DNA from: Luteimonas salinisoli
GTDB taxonomy: Bacteria; Pseudomonadota; Gammaproteobacteria; Xanthomonadales; Xanthomonadaceae
Assembly: GCF_013425525.1 (NCBI RefSeq)
Contig: NZ_JACCKA010000085.1
Location: forward strand, 1 to 64,000
DNA length: 64,000 nt
Reading direction: 5' to 3'
Shown here: in pieces, positions 15,818 through 23,140 of the stretch
How the letters are laid out: the number at the start of each line of letters is the position of its first letter
Numbering within the stretch: position 1 is the first letter of the stretch
Made by a program: the position numbers and the translations under genes
The notes under the pieces: model-generated
Database searches by the model: none
What the model was told of the DNA's origin: nothing
What the model saw: the letters and a program-made list of their open reading frames with translations, nothing else

Positions 15818-16237
15818 CTACCTGCCGGCGCTCGCCTCTTCCGGAACCACGTCGAACCGCGCCTCCAGCCCCTCGATCACCCCGCCCAGCATCTGGGCGA
15901 CGGCTTGGCGGCCGGGCGCGAGGTCATCCGCGCCATCGGCGCGATGGGCGGCGGCGGCCTTCATCTCCTGCCGGAGCGAACGCGCATGCGGCAGGCGGGC
16001 ATGCAGCTCGCTGGCGAATGCCGGGTGATCCGCCTGCGGCACGGTAGGCGCGTCCACGGCGGCGGCCGGCGCGAGCCGCTGCGCATAGACCTGATCCAGA
16101 AGGCCGCGCACCTGGCGGGCCGCGCTGAAGATGACCTCCCCAAGCGCAGGTAGGCTGTGGTCATCCAAGGGGGCGGTGCCGATCGCGATCACGTCGCCAG
16201 TGGCGGCGCTGTCGGGCGGCGCGCTGCCCATTTTCAC
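15818..16237 (-). pseudogene. N-truncated copy of the 176-residue cassette family
   Basis: 139 codons in frame from a GTG. Residues 12-139 match residues about 51-174 of the intact protein at 30529-31059, including TGDVIAIGTAPLDDHSLPAL. The first 50 residues are replaced by an unrelated stretch at the fusion with the preceding gene (stop and start overlap at 16234-16237). It may still be translated, but it lacks the N-terminus. Confidence 0.7.
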
Positions 16238-16632
16238 TCGACAGACTGGAGCTCCAGCGGGATCGCACCCAAGGGGCTTCCTACGAACAGATACCGGCCC
16301 TCCCGCTTGCGCAAGAACACGACATACGCACGGCCTGCGGCGCAGCAGTCGGTTGCGTGCTCCGAAATCGTACGGTCAATGAGGATTTCCACCCGCTCCC
16401 CTGCTCTGGCATCACCCTTCAGGACGCCGGCAATGCGAGCGCTGACGCGGTGAAGCTCGGCGAATTCTCGATCTGTCCGTGGAAACGGTTCGATGGCGTC
16501 CACCACGGCCACCAACTCAGCTGCCGCAACCCGTTGCTCCACGGCGGGATTGGGCGACTCGACGGCATACGCGTTGCCCGCCAGGGCGACCAATCCAAAG
16601 AGCCATCGGTTCGGGCTGGATACGGCGTTCAT
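16234..16632 (-). CDS. Secreted protein, probable cysteine-containing domain
   Basis: A 132-residue protein. I chose ATG at 16632 because it gives a signal peptide (NRWLFGLVALAGNAYAVES) and overlaps the stop of the upstream antitoxin gene (ATGA). The mature part contains FAELHRVSARIAGVLKGDA, TDCCAAGRAYVVFLRK and a closing GSPLGAIPLE. That layout resembles tissue-inhibitor-like (OB-fold) secreted proteins, an uncertain pattern guess. Translationally coupled to its neighbours. Confidence 0.6.
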   Translation of the reverse strand: MNAVSSPNRWLFGLVALAGNAYAVESPNPAVEQRVAAAELVAVVDAIEPFPRTDREFAELHRVSARIAGVLKGDARAGERVEILIDRTISEHATDCCAAGRAYVVFLRKREGRYLFVGSPLGAIPLELQSVE

Positions 16633-16895
16633 CGCGCATCCGCAGGCCGGCACCGCAGCTTCGTCCGAGCTAGGGTATGCGTGGCCACACGGCCTTCGGC
16701 GATCGCCTGCTCCCCGCCGGCGATACCTTCCAGAATGGCTAGACGCCGCTGCATGAGCTGGAACGTCTCGGCATCCACCAGGTACGCGCGCGGCAAACCA
16801 TCGTGGGCGATCAGAATCGGTCGCCTGTCCCGTGCGATCTCCGCGAGAAGCTCCGTGGCATCTCGCTGGATCGTCACAACGGACGCGGTGCGCAT
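16629..16895 (-). CDS. Phd/YefM-type antitoxin without toxin
   Basis: An 88-residue protein. Residues 1-70 match Phd/YefM antitoxins (ATELLAEIARDRRPILIAHD, PRAYLVDAETFQLMQRRL), which bind DNA and neutralise a cognate toxin. It closely resembles the antitoxin at 30198-30455, but the tail differs (RTKLRCRPADAR in place of KKRLARWLK) and no toxin gene follows. A secreted protein gene overlaps its stop instead. Probably an orphan left by recombination. Confidence 0.82.
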   Translation of the reverse strand: MRTASVVTIQRDATELLAEIARDRRPILIAHDGLPRAYLVDAETFQLMQRRLAILEGIAGGEQAIAEGRVATHTLARTKLRCRPADAR

Positions 16896-16907
16896 GATGG
16901 TGGTCGC

Positions 16908-17201
16908 TCAGGCCGCGGCCAGCCTGAGCTTGCCCACCCGTTGAAGGTCGACGTGTTGCCGCGCCACCCAGAGATCATGCGCATCCTGCATGGCCAGCCA
17001 GCTCTCGGGGGAGCGGCCGACCGCCTTGGACAGGCGGAGCGCCATTTCCGGGGTGACCCGGCTGGTGCCCTTGAGGATCCGGCTGAGGGTGGACGCCGCC
17101 ACGTCCAGCATCTCCCCCAGCTCGCGGCCGCTGATGCCGTTGGGCGCGAGGTAGACCTCAGTGATGAACTCACCAGGGTGAGGAGGGTTGTGCATGGCCA
17201 T
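16908..17201 (-). CDS. higA: HigA-family antitoxin
   Basis: A 97-residue protein with the HigA start (MHNPPHPGEFI) and an XRE helix-turn-helix (SGRELGEMLDVAASTLSRIL, then VTPEMALRLSKAVG). HigA binds its own promoter and neutralises HigB. The ATG at 17201 overlaps the stop of the broken higB just upstream, the normal higBA order. Since that toxin is truncated and interrupted by a stop, the antitoxin is probably without target here. Confidence 0.85.
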   Translation of the reverse strand: MAMHNPPHPGEFITEVYLAPNGISGRELGEMLDVAASTLSRILKGTSRVTPEMALRLSKAVGRSPESWLAMQDAHDLWVARQHVDLQRVGKLRLAAA

Positions 17202-17332
17202 CAGTGGTAGTCCTCGTAAGCCAGAACTTAGGCGTTCCCGTCCTGGAACTCGAAGGTAAGCTGCCAGGTGCCGTTGACGTTGTCGGTCAGCATCACCAGG
17301 GTCTTCCGAAGAGCCTGCGCGTCTTGGTGCCA
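17201..17332 (-). pseudogene. higB: HigB toxin C-terminal remnant
   Basis: The minus strand reads WHQDAQALRKTLVMLTDNVN, then GTWQLTFEFQDGNA, an in-frame stop, and VLAYEDYH. This is the last third of a HigB/RelE-type mRNA interferase with one nonsense codon. The 5' two-thirds are replaced by the membrane gene at 17293-17502. Confidence 0.75.
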
Positions 17333-17502
17333 CTAGCAAGACGCACGAACAATAGCGTGAACAGCACGAAGACCGAACCGAGGATCCAAGGTGAATCGAC
17401 GCGTGCTGAGAGGACGCGCATCAGTACGACTGATGCGACTGGATAGGCGACGAACAAGAGCGCCGCCTGCAGTGCGACTCGACGTTTGCTTTGCCGCTCC
17501 AC
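17293..17502 (-). CDS. Small membrane protein fused to higB DNA
   Basis: A 69-residue protein starting GTG at 17502, right after the attC. It has two hydrophobic helices (LQAALLFVAYPVASVVLMRV and WILGSVFVLFTLLFVRL). The last about ten residues (KTRRLFGRPW) are encoded by DNA that in another frame is the higB remnant, so the original end has been lost. A longer frame upstream reads through the attC and shows an NSFKPAPLRG tail. Confidence 0.5.
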   Translation of the reverse strand: MERQSKRRVALQAALLFVAYPVASVVLMRVLSARVDSPWILGSVFVLFTLLFVRLASGTKTRRLFGRPW

Positions 17503-17505
17503 GGG

Positions 17506-17570
17506 CCGCCTACCGATTGAGAGTTGAGCCGGGCCACGAAGCGGCGCCGGCTTGAACGAATTGCCAGGCG
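17506..17570 (-). repeat. attC site
   Basis: GCCGCCTACCGATTG to GAATTGCCAGGCG around GAGCCGGGCCACGAAGCGGCGCCGGC. The outer core is diverged. Confidence 0.8.
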
Positions 17571-17576
17571 CGTACC

Positions 17577-18050
17577 CTACCACTGCAGCACCCCTGCTAA
17601 TCGAAGCCCGGACGCGAAAGCCGCAAGAACGCCGAACGCGCCAGTAGTGCAGAACGTAACCCGGAAGGAACGACCGTAGGTCCAATGGCGCGTCCAAACA
17701 TTTCCCGACATGCAGGCCTCAGCGGTCAGCGGCGGCTCGCCACTAAACAAGCGGGCAGCGTCATTTGGAAGATGCGGTTCAAGCAAAGCCATAGCAACTT
17801 CAGCTCTTTTCATCAGAACGCTTACCCTCTGGTCCAACTTCCAGAAGATGAAAGAAGTGAATGCTAGAAGCAGCCCGAGAAACAGGCTCAGTAGCGCGAG
17901 CTCTTTAGCCGCTTGAGCAGACGTAGCGATCCCGGCACCAACAAGGCCGACCAGGAAGAGGAAAAAGTTAAACACAGTCATTCTCTGCTGGGCATGCAGT
18001 TCGAAGTAGCGCCAAGCGTGCTCGAATGCCTTTGTACTAAGATCGTCCAT
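17577..18050 (-). CDS. Membrane protein, small-effector-like topology
   Basis: A 157-residue protein: an amphipathic N-terminus (AFEHAWRYFELHAQQRMTVF), two adjacent transmembrane helices at about residues 26-45 and 50-72, a cytoplasmic loop and a further hydrophobic stretch near the C-terminus. The arrangement recalls small two-helix membrane proteins of conflict systems (SLATT-like), but this is inference. It starts 13 bases after the Tdi1-like gene with no full attC between, so the two share a cassette. Confidence 0.65.
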   Translation of the reverse strand: MDDLSTKAFEHAWRYFELHAQQRMTVFNFFLFLVGLVGAGIATSAQAAKELALLSLFLGLLLAFTSFIFWKLDQRVSVLMKRAEVAMALLEPHLPNDAARLFSGEPPLTAEACMSGNVWTRHWTYGRSFRVTFCTTGAFGVLAAFASGLRLAGVLQW

Positions 18051-18063
18051 GCTCGTTTAGCAC

Positions 18064-18522
18064 CTAAGTATTATTAGGGACCAGCGCGCGCCCCTGGAGC
18101 TGCCGGTGGAGCTGGCTCATGAGCGACTGATACACAAGCATGTCAAAGAGTTGCAAGTTGGATGGCTCAAAAGCACCGCCAAGCAGCGGATGTAACCGCC
18201 AACCAAGGCATTGATTCTCGTCAGGGACGAGGCCGTGGCGGGCAGCAATGGGCAACCAGCTTGCAATGAATATTTGATCTAGCCACTCGGGAGACTTGTT
18301 GAGCGTGTTGTACTCGCCGGAGTCACGGGCAACCTGAGCATAGGTACCTTCCAGTACCGACAAAGCCCACAAGCTACCGTCCGGATTGCCAAAGACCCAA
18401 TCACCAAATGCCGTAAGGAACAGCGGTGTGTCCGTTGCGGGAACAAGCCACGACCATTCGGCAAGGAAGGCAGCAGAGTCATAGTGGGCTGCTTCAACCA
18501 TCAACGGACGAAGTTCTGTCAT
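18064..18522 (-). CDS. DUF1851/Tdi1-type immunity-like protein
   Basis: A 152-residue protein matching the GAD-like plus DUF1851 layout of the T6SS immunity protein Tdi1: LTAFGDWVFGNPDGSLWALS, LEGTYAQVA, and a C-terminal GWRLHPLLGGAFEPSNLQLF with a final helix. Tdi1 protects against an ADP-ribosyltransferase-type effector in other bacteria. No effector gene is nearby. I chose ATG at 18522 next to the family-B repeat. It is paired with the membrane protein at 17577. Confidence 0.75.
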   Translation of the reverse strand: MTELRPLMVEAAHYDSAAFLAEWSWLVPATDTPLFLTAFGDWVFGNPDGSLWALSVLEGTYAQVARDSGEYNTLNKSPEWLDQIFIASWLPIAARHGLVPDENQCLGWRLHPLLGGAFEPSNLQLFDMLVYQSLMSQLHRQLQGRALVPNNT

Positions 18523-18525
18523 GTG

Positions 18526-18599
18526 GGCCCTGACTACGGTTAAGCCCCTAGATGGGCATAGCACGAACTCTGCGCTGTGTTCTTTAGGTCGTCAAATCG
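18526..18599. repeat. Family-B repeat
   Basis: GGCCCTGACTACGGTTAAGC, CCCTAGATGGGC, GAACTCTGCGCTGTGTTC and TTTAGGTCGTCAAATCGAG. The B flank to about 18790 is nearly the same as at 1206-1395. Confidence 0.8.
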
Positions 18600-18793
18600 A
18601 GTTCGACATGCTGTTGGGCCGCTACCCCGCCCTGTCCGATCGCGATGGAGTGACGGTTCCATAGCCGGCGGCAGGTCACCTTGCGGTCGCAGGACCGAGG
18701 TCTCCGCCAGTACCTGGACGGTCCGGGGCGGAACCCCGATCAGACGAATGCACCTTGGCTCGCCGCCCCTGGGCGCGTCGCTGCCCGCTCGGC

Positions 18794-18979
18794 CTACCGG
18801 TCGGAGTTTGGCTCCTCCAGAATCGTGCCGAATCTTGTCTCCAATGCATCGACCACCCGGCCCAGCATCTCGGCGACGGCCTGGCAGCCGGCTGCGATGT
18901 CTTCCGCGCCATCGGCGCGATGGGCGGCGGCGGCCTTCATCACCTGCAGGAGCGCGTCGGCCGCGTATCCGATCAGCAA
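18794..18979 (-). pseudogene. C-terminal fragment of the 176-residue cassette family
   Basis: About 55 codons (ALLQVMKAAAAHRADGAEDI to the stop) match the C-terminal third of the intact protein at 30529-31059. The 5' part is missing and the fragment abuts an attC. A TTG could start it but nothing supports translation. Confidence 0.7.
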
Positions 18980-18986
18980 GAAGGGA

Positions 18987-19047
18987 CGCTCATGGCCTGA
19001 ATCAGGCCGAACCGCGCAGCGGGTTCGGCTTGAATGAATTGTTGGGC
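18987..19047 (-). repeat. attC site
   Basis: ATGGCCTGAATCAGGCCG to GAATGAATTGTTGGGC with the AACCGCGCAGCGGGTT stem. The R'' side is decayed. Confidence 0.8.
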
Positions 19048-19056
19048 CTCACTTGT

Positions 19057-19365
19057 TCAACCCGACGGTACAAGCTCTGCCTTGGAGTCACGATCCCCGA
19101 TAAGAATGAGCGCGTCACAGTGCAAACACCATGGGTCTTTGCGATAGCTCACGAACCATACTGGACGATCCTCGAAGCATTCGTAGCGGGCTTGGTGCAG
19201 CTTGTACTCGGAAGTATCGACTTGGTGAGAAGCCAGTACCCGCTTAGCAAGCGACAGAACCTCAGCTTGTGACCGTAGTGGAGCTTCGGGACAGACAGCC
19301 TCCGTCTCGACGGCGCCGCAGGTTAGACCAATAGCAAACAATGTGGGCAACCAAAAATGCTTCAT
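19057..19365 (-). CDS. Secreted cassette protein
   Basis: A 102-residue protein with a signal peptide (KHFWLPTLFAIGLTCGAVET) and a mature part with four cysteines, including PWCLHC. It contains LSLAKRVLASHQVDTSEYKL and VWFVSYRK. Probably periplasmic and disulfide-bonded. No family recognised. ATG at 19365 directly follows an attC. Confidence 0.7.
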   Translation of the reverse strand: MKHFWLPTLFAIGLTCGAVETEAVCPEAPLRSQAEVLSLAKRVLASHQVDTSEYKLHQARYECFEDRPVWFVSYRKDPWCLHCDALILIGDRDSKAELVPSG

Positions 19366-19370
19366 GTGAG

Positions 19371-19430
19371 TCCTAGCGCCTGAACTGAGCCGACCCGCGA
19401 AGTGGGTTCGGTTTGAATGAATTGTCAGGG
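19371..19430 (-). repeat. attC site
   Basis: TCCTAGCGCCTGAACTG to GAATGAATTGTCAGGG around GCCGACCCGCGAAGTGGGTTCGG. Confidence 0.87.
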
Positions 19431-19853
19431 AGCAACGCCCTCTCCCCCGCCAAGAGAAAGAGCTTCCTCTGCGTACTGCAAGGAATCAGGCTGAGGGAAC
19501 TGGCGGTAGTAGATGCGAACTTTGGCGATGTCATCGTAGATGGTCTTGTCGCGTCTTTTGAGCGGAATGTCTCGCTCGTAGTTGGCCAGAGAGATCAGGT
19601 TTCCGACTAACATTGCATCGAGCGATCTAAGGGCGGTTTCCTTGTCGCCTGAACGCAGGTGAGAAAGCGTGAGCGCCAAAAAACGTGCTTCAGATGCACT
19701 GCGCACGTAGAACCTCTCTAGTGACTCCCGGCCGCTTTCCTCCTTGGCGTAGAGATAGCCAGAGAAGGCGCTGAATAGAGCAACTGCGACGAGGGCGGCT
19801 GTCGTTGCGATGTTTCGAGTGCGAGGTAGCATCGGGTGGTTCCTGACTGGCAT
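19425..19853 (-). CDS. Membrane-anchored helical protein
   Basis: A 142-residue protein with one N-terminal helix (ATTAALVAVALFSAFSGYLY) and a soluble, helix-rich C-terminal domain (ASEARFLALTLSHLRSGDKE), presumably periplasmic. A second possible start is the ATG at 19832. The stop lies in the attC at 19371. The gene is directly preceded by the EF-Tu-like pseudogene with no attC between. Function unknown. Confidence 0.62.
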   Translation of the reverse strand: MPVRNHPMLPRTRNIATTAALVAVALFSAFSGYLYAKEESGRESLERFYVRSASEARFLALTLSHLRSGDKETALRSLDAMLVGNLISLANYERDIPLKRRDKTIYDDIAKVRIYYRQFPQPDSLQYAEEALSLGGGEGVAP

Positions 19854-19876
19854 TGTAGATAGTAGCGACCTCGCTC

Positions 19877-20133
19877 TCAGCGAACCTGGACTTCAGGGCA
19901 GATGCCACTCTGGAACCAAGCTTCGGCAACTAGATCCGCGACGCTTAGCCAAGCGCGGACTGAGGCGTGAGCGCTCCCACCCGGATGAACGAAGCCGTCG
20001 GTGAACTCCACCTGCCCATGAAGTACTCGCCGGTTCGCGGTTGCCTATGGTTAGGCCGATAGCCCGACCGCTTCTGGGAGGCAGTTGGCAGCAGCGCAAT
20101 CTTGACTTCCAATTCAGCGACGAGTGCTTCCAT
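19877..20133 (-). pseudogene. Frameshifted EF-Tu domain-3-like cassette gene
   Basis: The frame from ATG 20133 reads MEALVAELEVKIALLPTASQ, then SGYRPNHRQPRTGEYFMG. After a shift near 20018 another frame continues VEFTDGFVHPGGSAHASVRA to AWFQSGICPEVQVR and stop. The pattern (LPT..., GYRP, PGG/PGE, closing G.C) resembles the beta-barrel third domain of EF-Tu. A single-base lesion would explain the break. A sequencing error cannot be excluded. Confidence 0.55.
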
Positions 20134-20196
20134 GGCGCCAGTTCCTGAGTCAAGCCGACCGCGAAGCGGGTTCGGAATTTGAAGGGATTGTTAGCC
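20134..20196 (-). repeat. attC site
   Basis: GGCGCCAGTTCCTGAGTC to GGATTGTTAGCC with GCCGACCGCGAAGCGGGTTCGG. The left core is decayed. Confidence 0.78.
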
Positions 20197-20201
20197 GCTC
20201 A

Positions 20202-20489
20202 CTAGAACCAGTGGCGGCGCATGGCAGACAAGAAATCCTTGTTGATTGGGTACCCGGATGCTGAGCCAATAACTGCATCAATACCGCATTTGGGGCATAG
20301 GGCGGTAGCGCCTGTGGAAAGCTCGAGCTCTTCCGGCGTTCCCTCAGGCCAGTCGACCCAATCCGTCACCTCCGATGGCTCGAAAGTTTTTAGACAGTGG
20401 AAGCAGCCGCAGAGGGCGCTGCCCTCAATCTCCCTTCGGTGATTGGAGGAGTTGGAGTGTGCAACTACGACGTCCGGGGCGAGCGACAT
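20202..20489 (-). CDS. Zinc-ribbon-like cytoplasmic protein
   Basis: A 95-residue protein with CGCFHCLKTF (residues 27-36) and ALCPKCGIDAVIG (residues 63-75), so two CxxC-type pairs likely bind one metal ion. It matches a widespread family of small proteins of unknown function found in cassettes. I chose ATG at 20489 (MSLAPDVVVAHSNSS). A longer upstream frame belongs to the family-B repeat and a Phd remnant. Confidence 0.8.
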   Translation of the reverse strand: MSLAPDVVVAHSNSSNHRREIEGSALCGCFHCLKTFEPSEVTDWVDWPEGTPEELELSTGATALCPKCGIDAVIGSASGYPINKDFLSAMRRHWF

Positions 20490-20493
20490 GAGC

Positions 20494-20563
20494 GGCACAC
20501 TACGGCTAGAGCCCGAGATGAGGCAAGCACGAACTCTGCGCCGCATTCCCTGGATCGTCAAAT
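20494..20563. repeat. Family-B repeat
   Basis: CACACTACGGCTAGAGCCC, GATGAGGC, GAACTCTGCGCCGCATTC and CTGGATCGTCAAATCGAG. A more diverged copy. Confidence 0.72.
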
Positions 20564-20640
20564 CGAGTTCGGACAGGCGGTTGGGACCGCCCTCCCATGA
20601 GCAAATGAGATGAAGTACCGAGGCCATAGCCGGCGTCAGG

Positions 20641-20723
20641 TTGCCTTGCGGTCGCAGGGCGATGTCCGAGAGGAGCTCGGTGGCCTGACGCTCGAGGAGC
20701 GGTTCACGGCGGCGATCCTCCAA
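20641..20723 (-). pseudogene. Phd antitoxin N-terminal remnant
   Basis: The minus strand reads ERQATELLSDIALRPQGN, which matches residues about 10-25 of the antitoxin at 30198-30455 and then diverges. No start or downstream part of the gene is present. It marks the left end of the interruption by the TonB/protease locus. Confidence 0.55.
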
Positions 20724-20749
20724 ATTTCATAACACGCTCCAGAGTCAAA

Positions 20750-22945
20750 TCACGCGTGTATGGCACAACCGGGCGTCGGCGTCAGCTTCCGCAGCGAGCG
20801 CCAGCGCTCGTATTGCTCCTGCTTGGCCGGAGCTGCATCTTCCACACCGCGTAGCCAGAAGTTGAACCAGTCCAGATTGCGTTCATTAATCTCGAGCAGG
20901 TGCCTGGGCTGGACCTTGAAGTGCGGTTCTTCGTAGTACACGAACAACTCGACAGGCTTGTTGAGTTCGATGAGCTGCCGGAACAGCTCCACGCTTAGCA
21001 GTATCTCCGAGTCCGGAGCATGGAGCAGGAGCGGCGCGCGCGTACGGTGAGCATTGAGAGCGGGCGACAGCTCCAGCCAGTTCTTCCAGTAGGGCCCCTG
21101 TGGGTCGGGGTAGCCGAGTCCGTGCGCCGTCAGCCAGGCCTGCAACTGCTTGTCCTGGAGAATGAAGGCAGTTGGATCGATTGAGCCTCCAGATATCGAA
21201 GCCGCCGCAATCCTCGTAGAGTGCGTGATGACGTACGTGCCCTTGTCGGCCGTGTCGCTCATGCCGGTGAGCCCGACGCACGTCTCCTCGATCAGACCAC
21301 GTGCCTTGAGAAGATCGATAGCCGATTCCACCGTGCGCTGGTACGCCTCGTAGCCGTACTTGTGGCGCTGGTACGCATTGCCTCCATCGTCCGGCTCGAT
21401 CCCGGCCAGATTGTTGTACATGTAGGACAATACGACGAAGCCGTTGCGCGCCAGCAGCTGGGTCGGGTACTCGTCGCCATCCCCACCGCGCAGAAACCCG
21501 CGCTGGCGATTCGGAATGAGCACCACCGGATACTTTCGGCCGGCGACATACCCTTCCGGCTTGACCAGCCAGCCGTAGGCCAGCTCCTTCTCGTCGACCC
21601 TCCAATCGATCCTTTCGGCGTCCAGTAGCTCGATGTTGCGGAACTCGGGATTGAGATCGACGAGCGTCGTCAGGGTGCCGTCCCGCAGAGAAATCGAGAC
21701 CACTTGTGTCGGAACAGTCGGCGCCTCCCGTATGCATACGGCGCGGTCGCCGACGAACGGACATGCGCCTCTGAACCAGCTCCAGTCGCCGACCAGCATG
21801 TCGGTTGTCTTGAGGATCGTGCGCACGCGTCCGGTAGCGGGGTCCGCGGCATAGAACCCCATGGTGTCGTAGTGCGTTCCCTCACGGCGCTGGAAGTAGA
21901 TCTGCGATTCGTCACGACTCCAGCTCAATGCGGTTATCCGCCCGCTGCACGCCTCGGCCTCGCACAAACGCCGAACCGAGCCGCCCGCGTCGCGAATGTA
22001 GAGATAGTCGTTACGTACGAAACGGGGAGTTTCATCAATGGGCTTGGTGAAAGCGGCTTGCTGGCCATGAGGCGCTACTGAGATCAAGGTGGCGGTCGGC
22101 TCGAGATCGAAGCCCGTCTTGGGACTGCCGGACAGAGCTTCGATCTCCTGCGGCGTTGCCTTCCGCTCCTCTCGCGATGACACATCTATGGACCAGAACT
22201 CCTCGACCTTCGGCAGGTAACGGCTGTGCTCCCAACGCTGTGCCAGCAGCGGTGAATAATCGTCGCGCTTCGCGTCCCAAGTCTCCTCGAGCGCCTTCGC
22301 TTCATTGTCGCTGAGCTGGGTGGGCGGCGTGGCGCCGTTCTGCAGCCGCACCCCGTGCATCTGCTTGTCACGGATGGCCGCTTCGCGCGCAGCTCTCGGC
22401 AAGCCCGTCATGAACACGATGCGGTTGGTTTGTGGCACCCATGCGAACCCTGAAACGTCCGCTGGATTTCGCGTTAGCTGTTCGGATCCCGAGCCATCCG
22501 TGTGCGCTACCCAGAGTTGCAACTCGCCGCTGCGTTTGGCCAGATAAACCAGCTTGCGACCGTCGGGCGACCAGCCCGCCTGCGTCAGCAGCAATCGCTG
22601 ATGGGACTCGTTGGTAATGAATTCCCAGTCCGGCTCGCCGCCATCGCCGACATACAGAAAGTGCCCGGGCTCATCGATGTCGGCGACGTACCAGGCAGCC
22701 CTTTCCGTGTTTGCCTCATGATCGAGCTTTCGGACGCGAAACGCGACGCGCGAACCATCGGGCGAGACCGATAGCGCGGTCGCGTCGCGCATCTCAACGA
22801 CATCCATGAGCTCGATTGGACGCTTCTGGCTCGTGCGCTCGACGATGGGGATCGGCACGGCCGGTTCGGCGCTCGCTGTCAACGCCACGCTTGCGCAAAG
22901 CGACGCTGCTGTGACGCACGTAGCTACAGCCCTGATCGCGCGCAT
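20750..22945 (-). CDS. S9 protease, lasso-peptide isopeptidase type
   Basis: A 731-residue protein with a signal peptide, an N-terminal beta-propeller (about residues 50-400) and a C-terminal alpha/beta-hydrolase. The triad reads as S563 (GLTGMSDTADKG), D645 (LLHAPDSEI) and H675 (EEPHFKVQ). The spacing (82 and 30) is close to that of the lasso isopeptidase AtxE2 as I recall it (Ser527, Asp610, His638), and the tail RNLDWFNFWLRG fits. It would linearise a lasso peptide after import. ATG 22945 has GGGAGGT nine bases upstream. It is the last gene of the FecI-FecR-TonB locus. Confidence 0.82.
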   Translation of the reverse strand: MRAIRAVATCVTAASLCASVALTASAEPAVPIPIVERTSQKRPIELMDVVEMRDATALSVSPDGSRVAFRVRKLDHEANTERAAWYVADIDEPGHFLYVGDGGEPDWEFITNESHQRLLLTQAGWSPDGRKLVYLAKRSGELQLWVAHTDGSGSEQLTRNPADVSGFAWVPQTNRIVFMTGLPRAAREAAIRDKQMHGVRLQNGATPPTQLSDNEAKALEETWDAKRDDYSPLLAQRWEHSRYLPKVEEFWSIDVSSREERKATPQEIEALSGSPKTGFDLEPTATLISVAPHGQQAAFTKPIDETPRFVRNDYLYIRDAGGSVRRLCEAEACSGRITALSWSRDESQIYFQRREGTHYDTMGFYAADPATGRVRTILKTTDMLVGDWSWFRGACPFVGDRAVCIREAPTVPTQVVSISLRDGTLTTLVDLNPEFRNIELLDAERIDWRVDEKELAYGWLVKPEGYVAGRKYPVVLIPNRQRGFLRGGDGDEYPTQLLARNGFVVLSYMYNNLAGIEPDDGGNAYQRHKYGYEAYQRTVESAIDLLKARGLIEETCVGLTGMSDTADKGTYVITHSTRIAAASISGGSIDPTAFILQDKQLQAWLTAHGLGYPDPQGPYWKNWLELSPALNAHRTRAPLLLHAPDSEILLSVELFRQLIELNKPVELFVYYEEPHFKVQPRHLLEINERNLDWFNFWLRGVEDAAPAKQEQYERWRSLRKLTPTPGCAIHA

Positions 22946-23140
22946 ACGTTCACACCTCCCTTCGGGCTGACTTCGACGAAGCGGCCGTGTCTGTCGGACT
23001 GCAAACGTCGTAGCCGGCGGTTCGTGCGGGCGAAGTGGCCCTGCTTGCCAGTGAAATTCGGCGAGGCCGAATGGCGCCTCGAGGATCTGGAGCCCCGGAT
23101 GCGGCCAGCAAGACTCGCGCAGATTCTGGATGCCGGCCCA

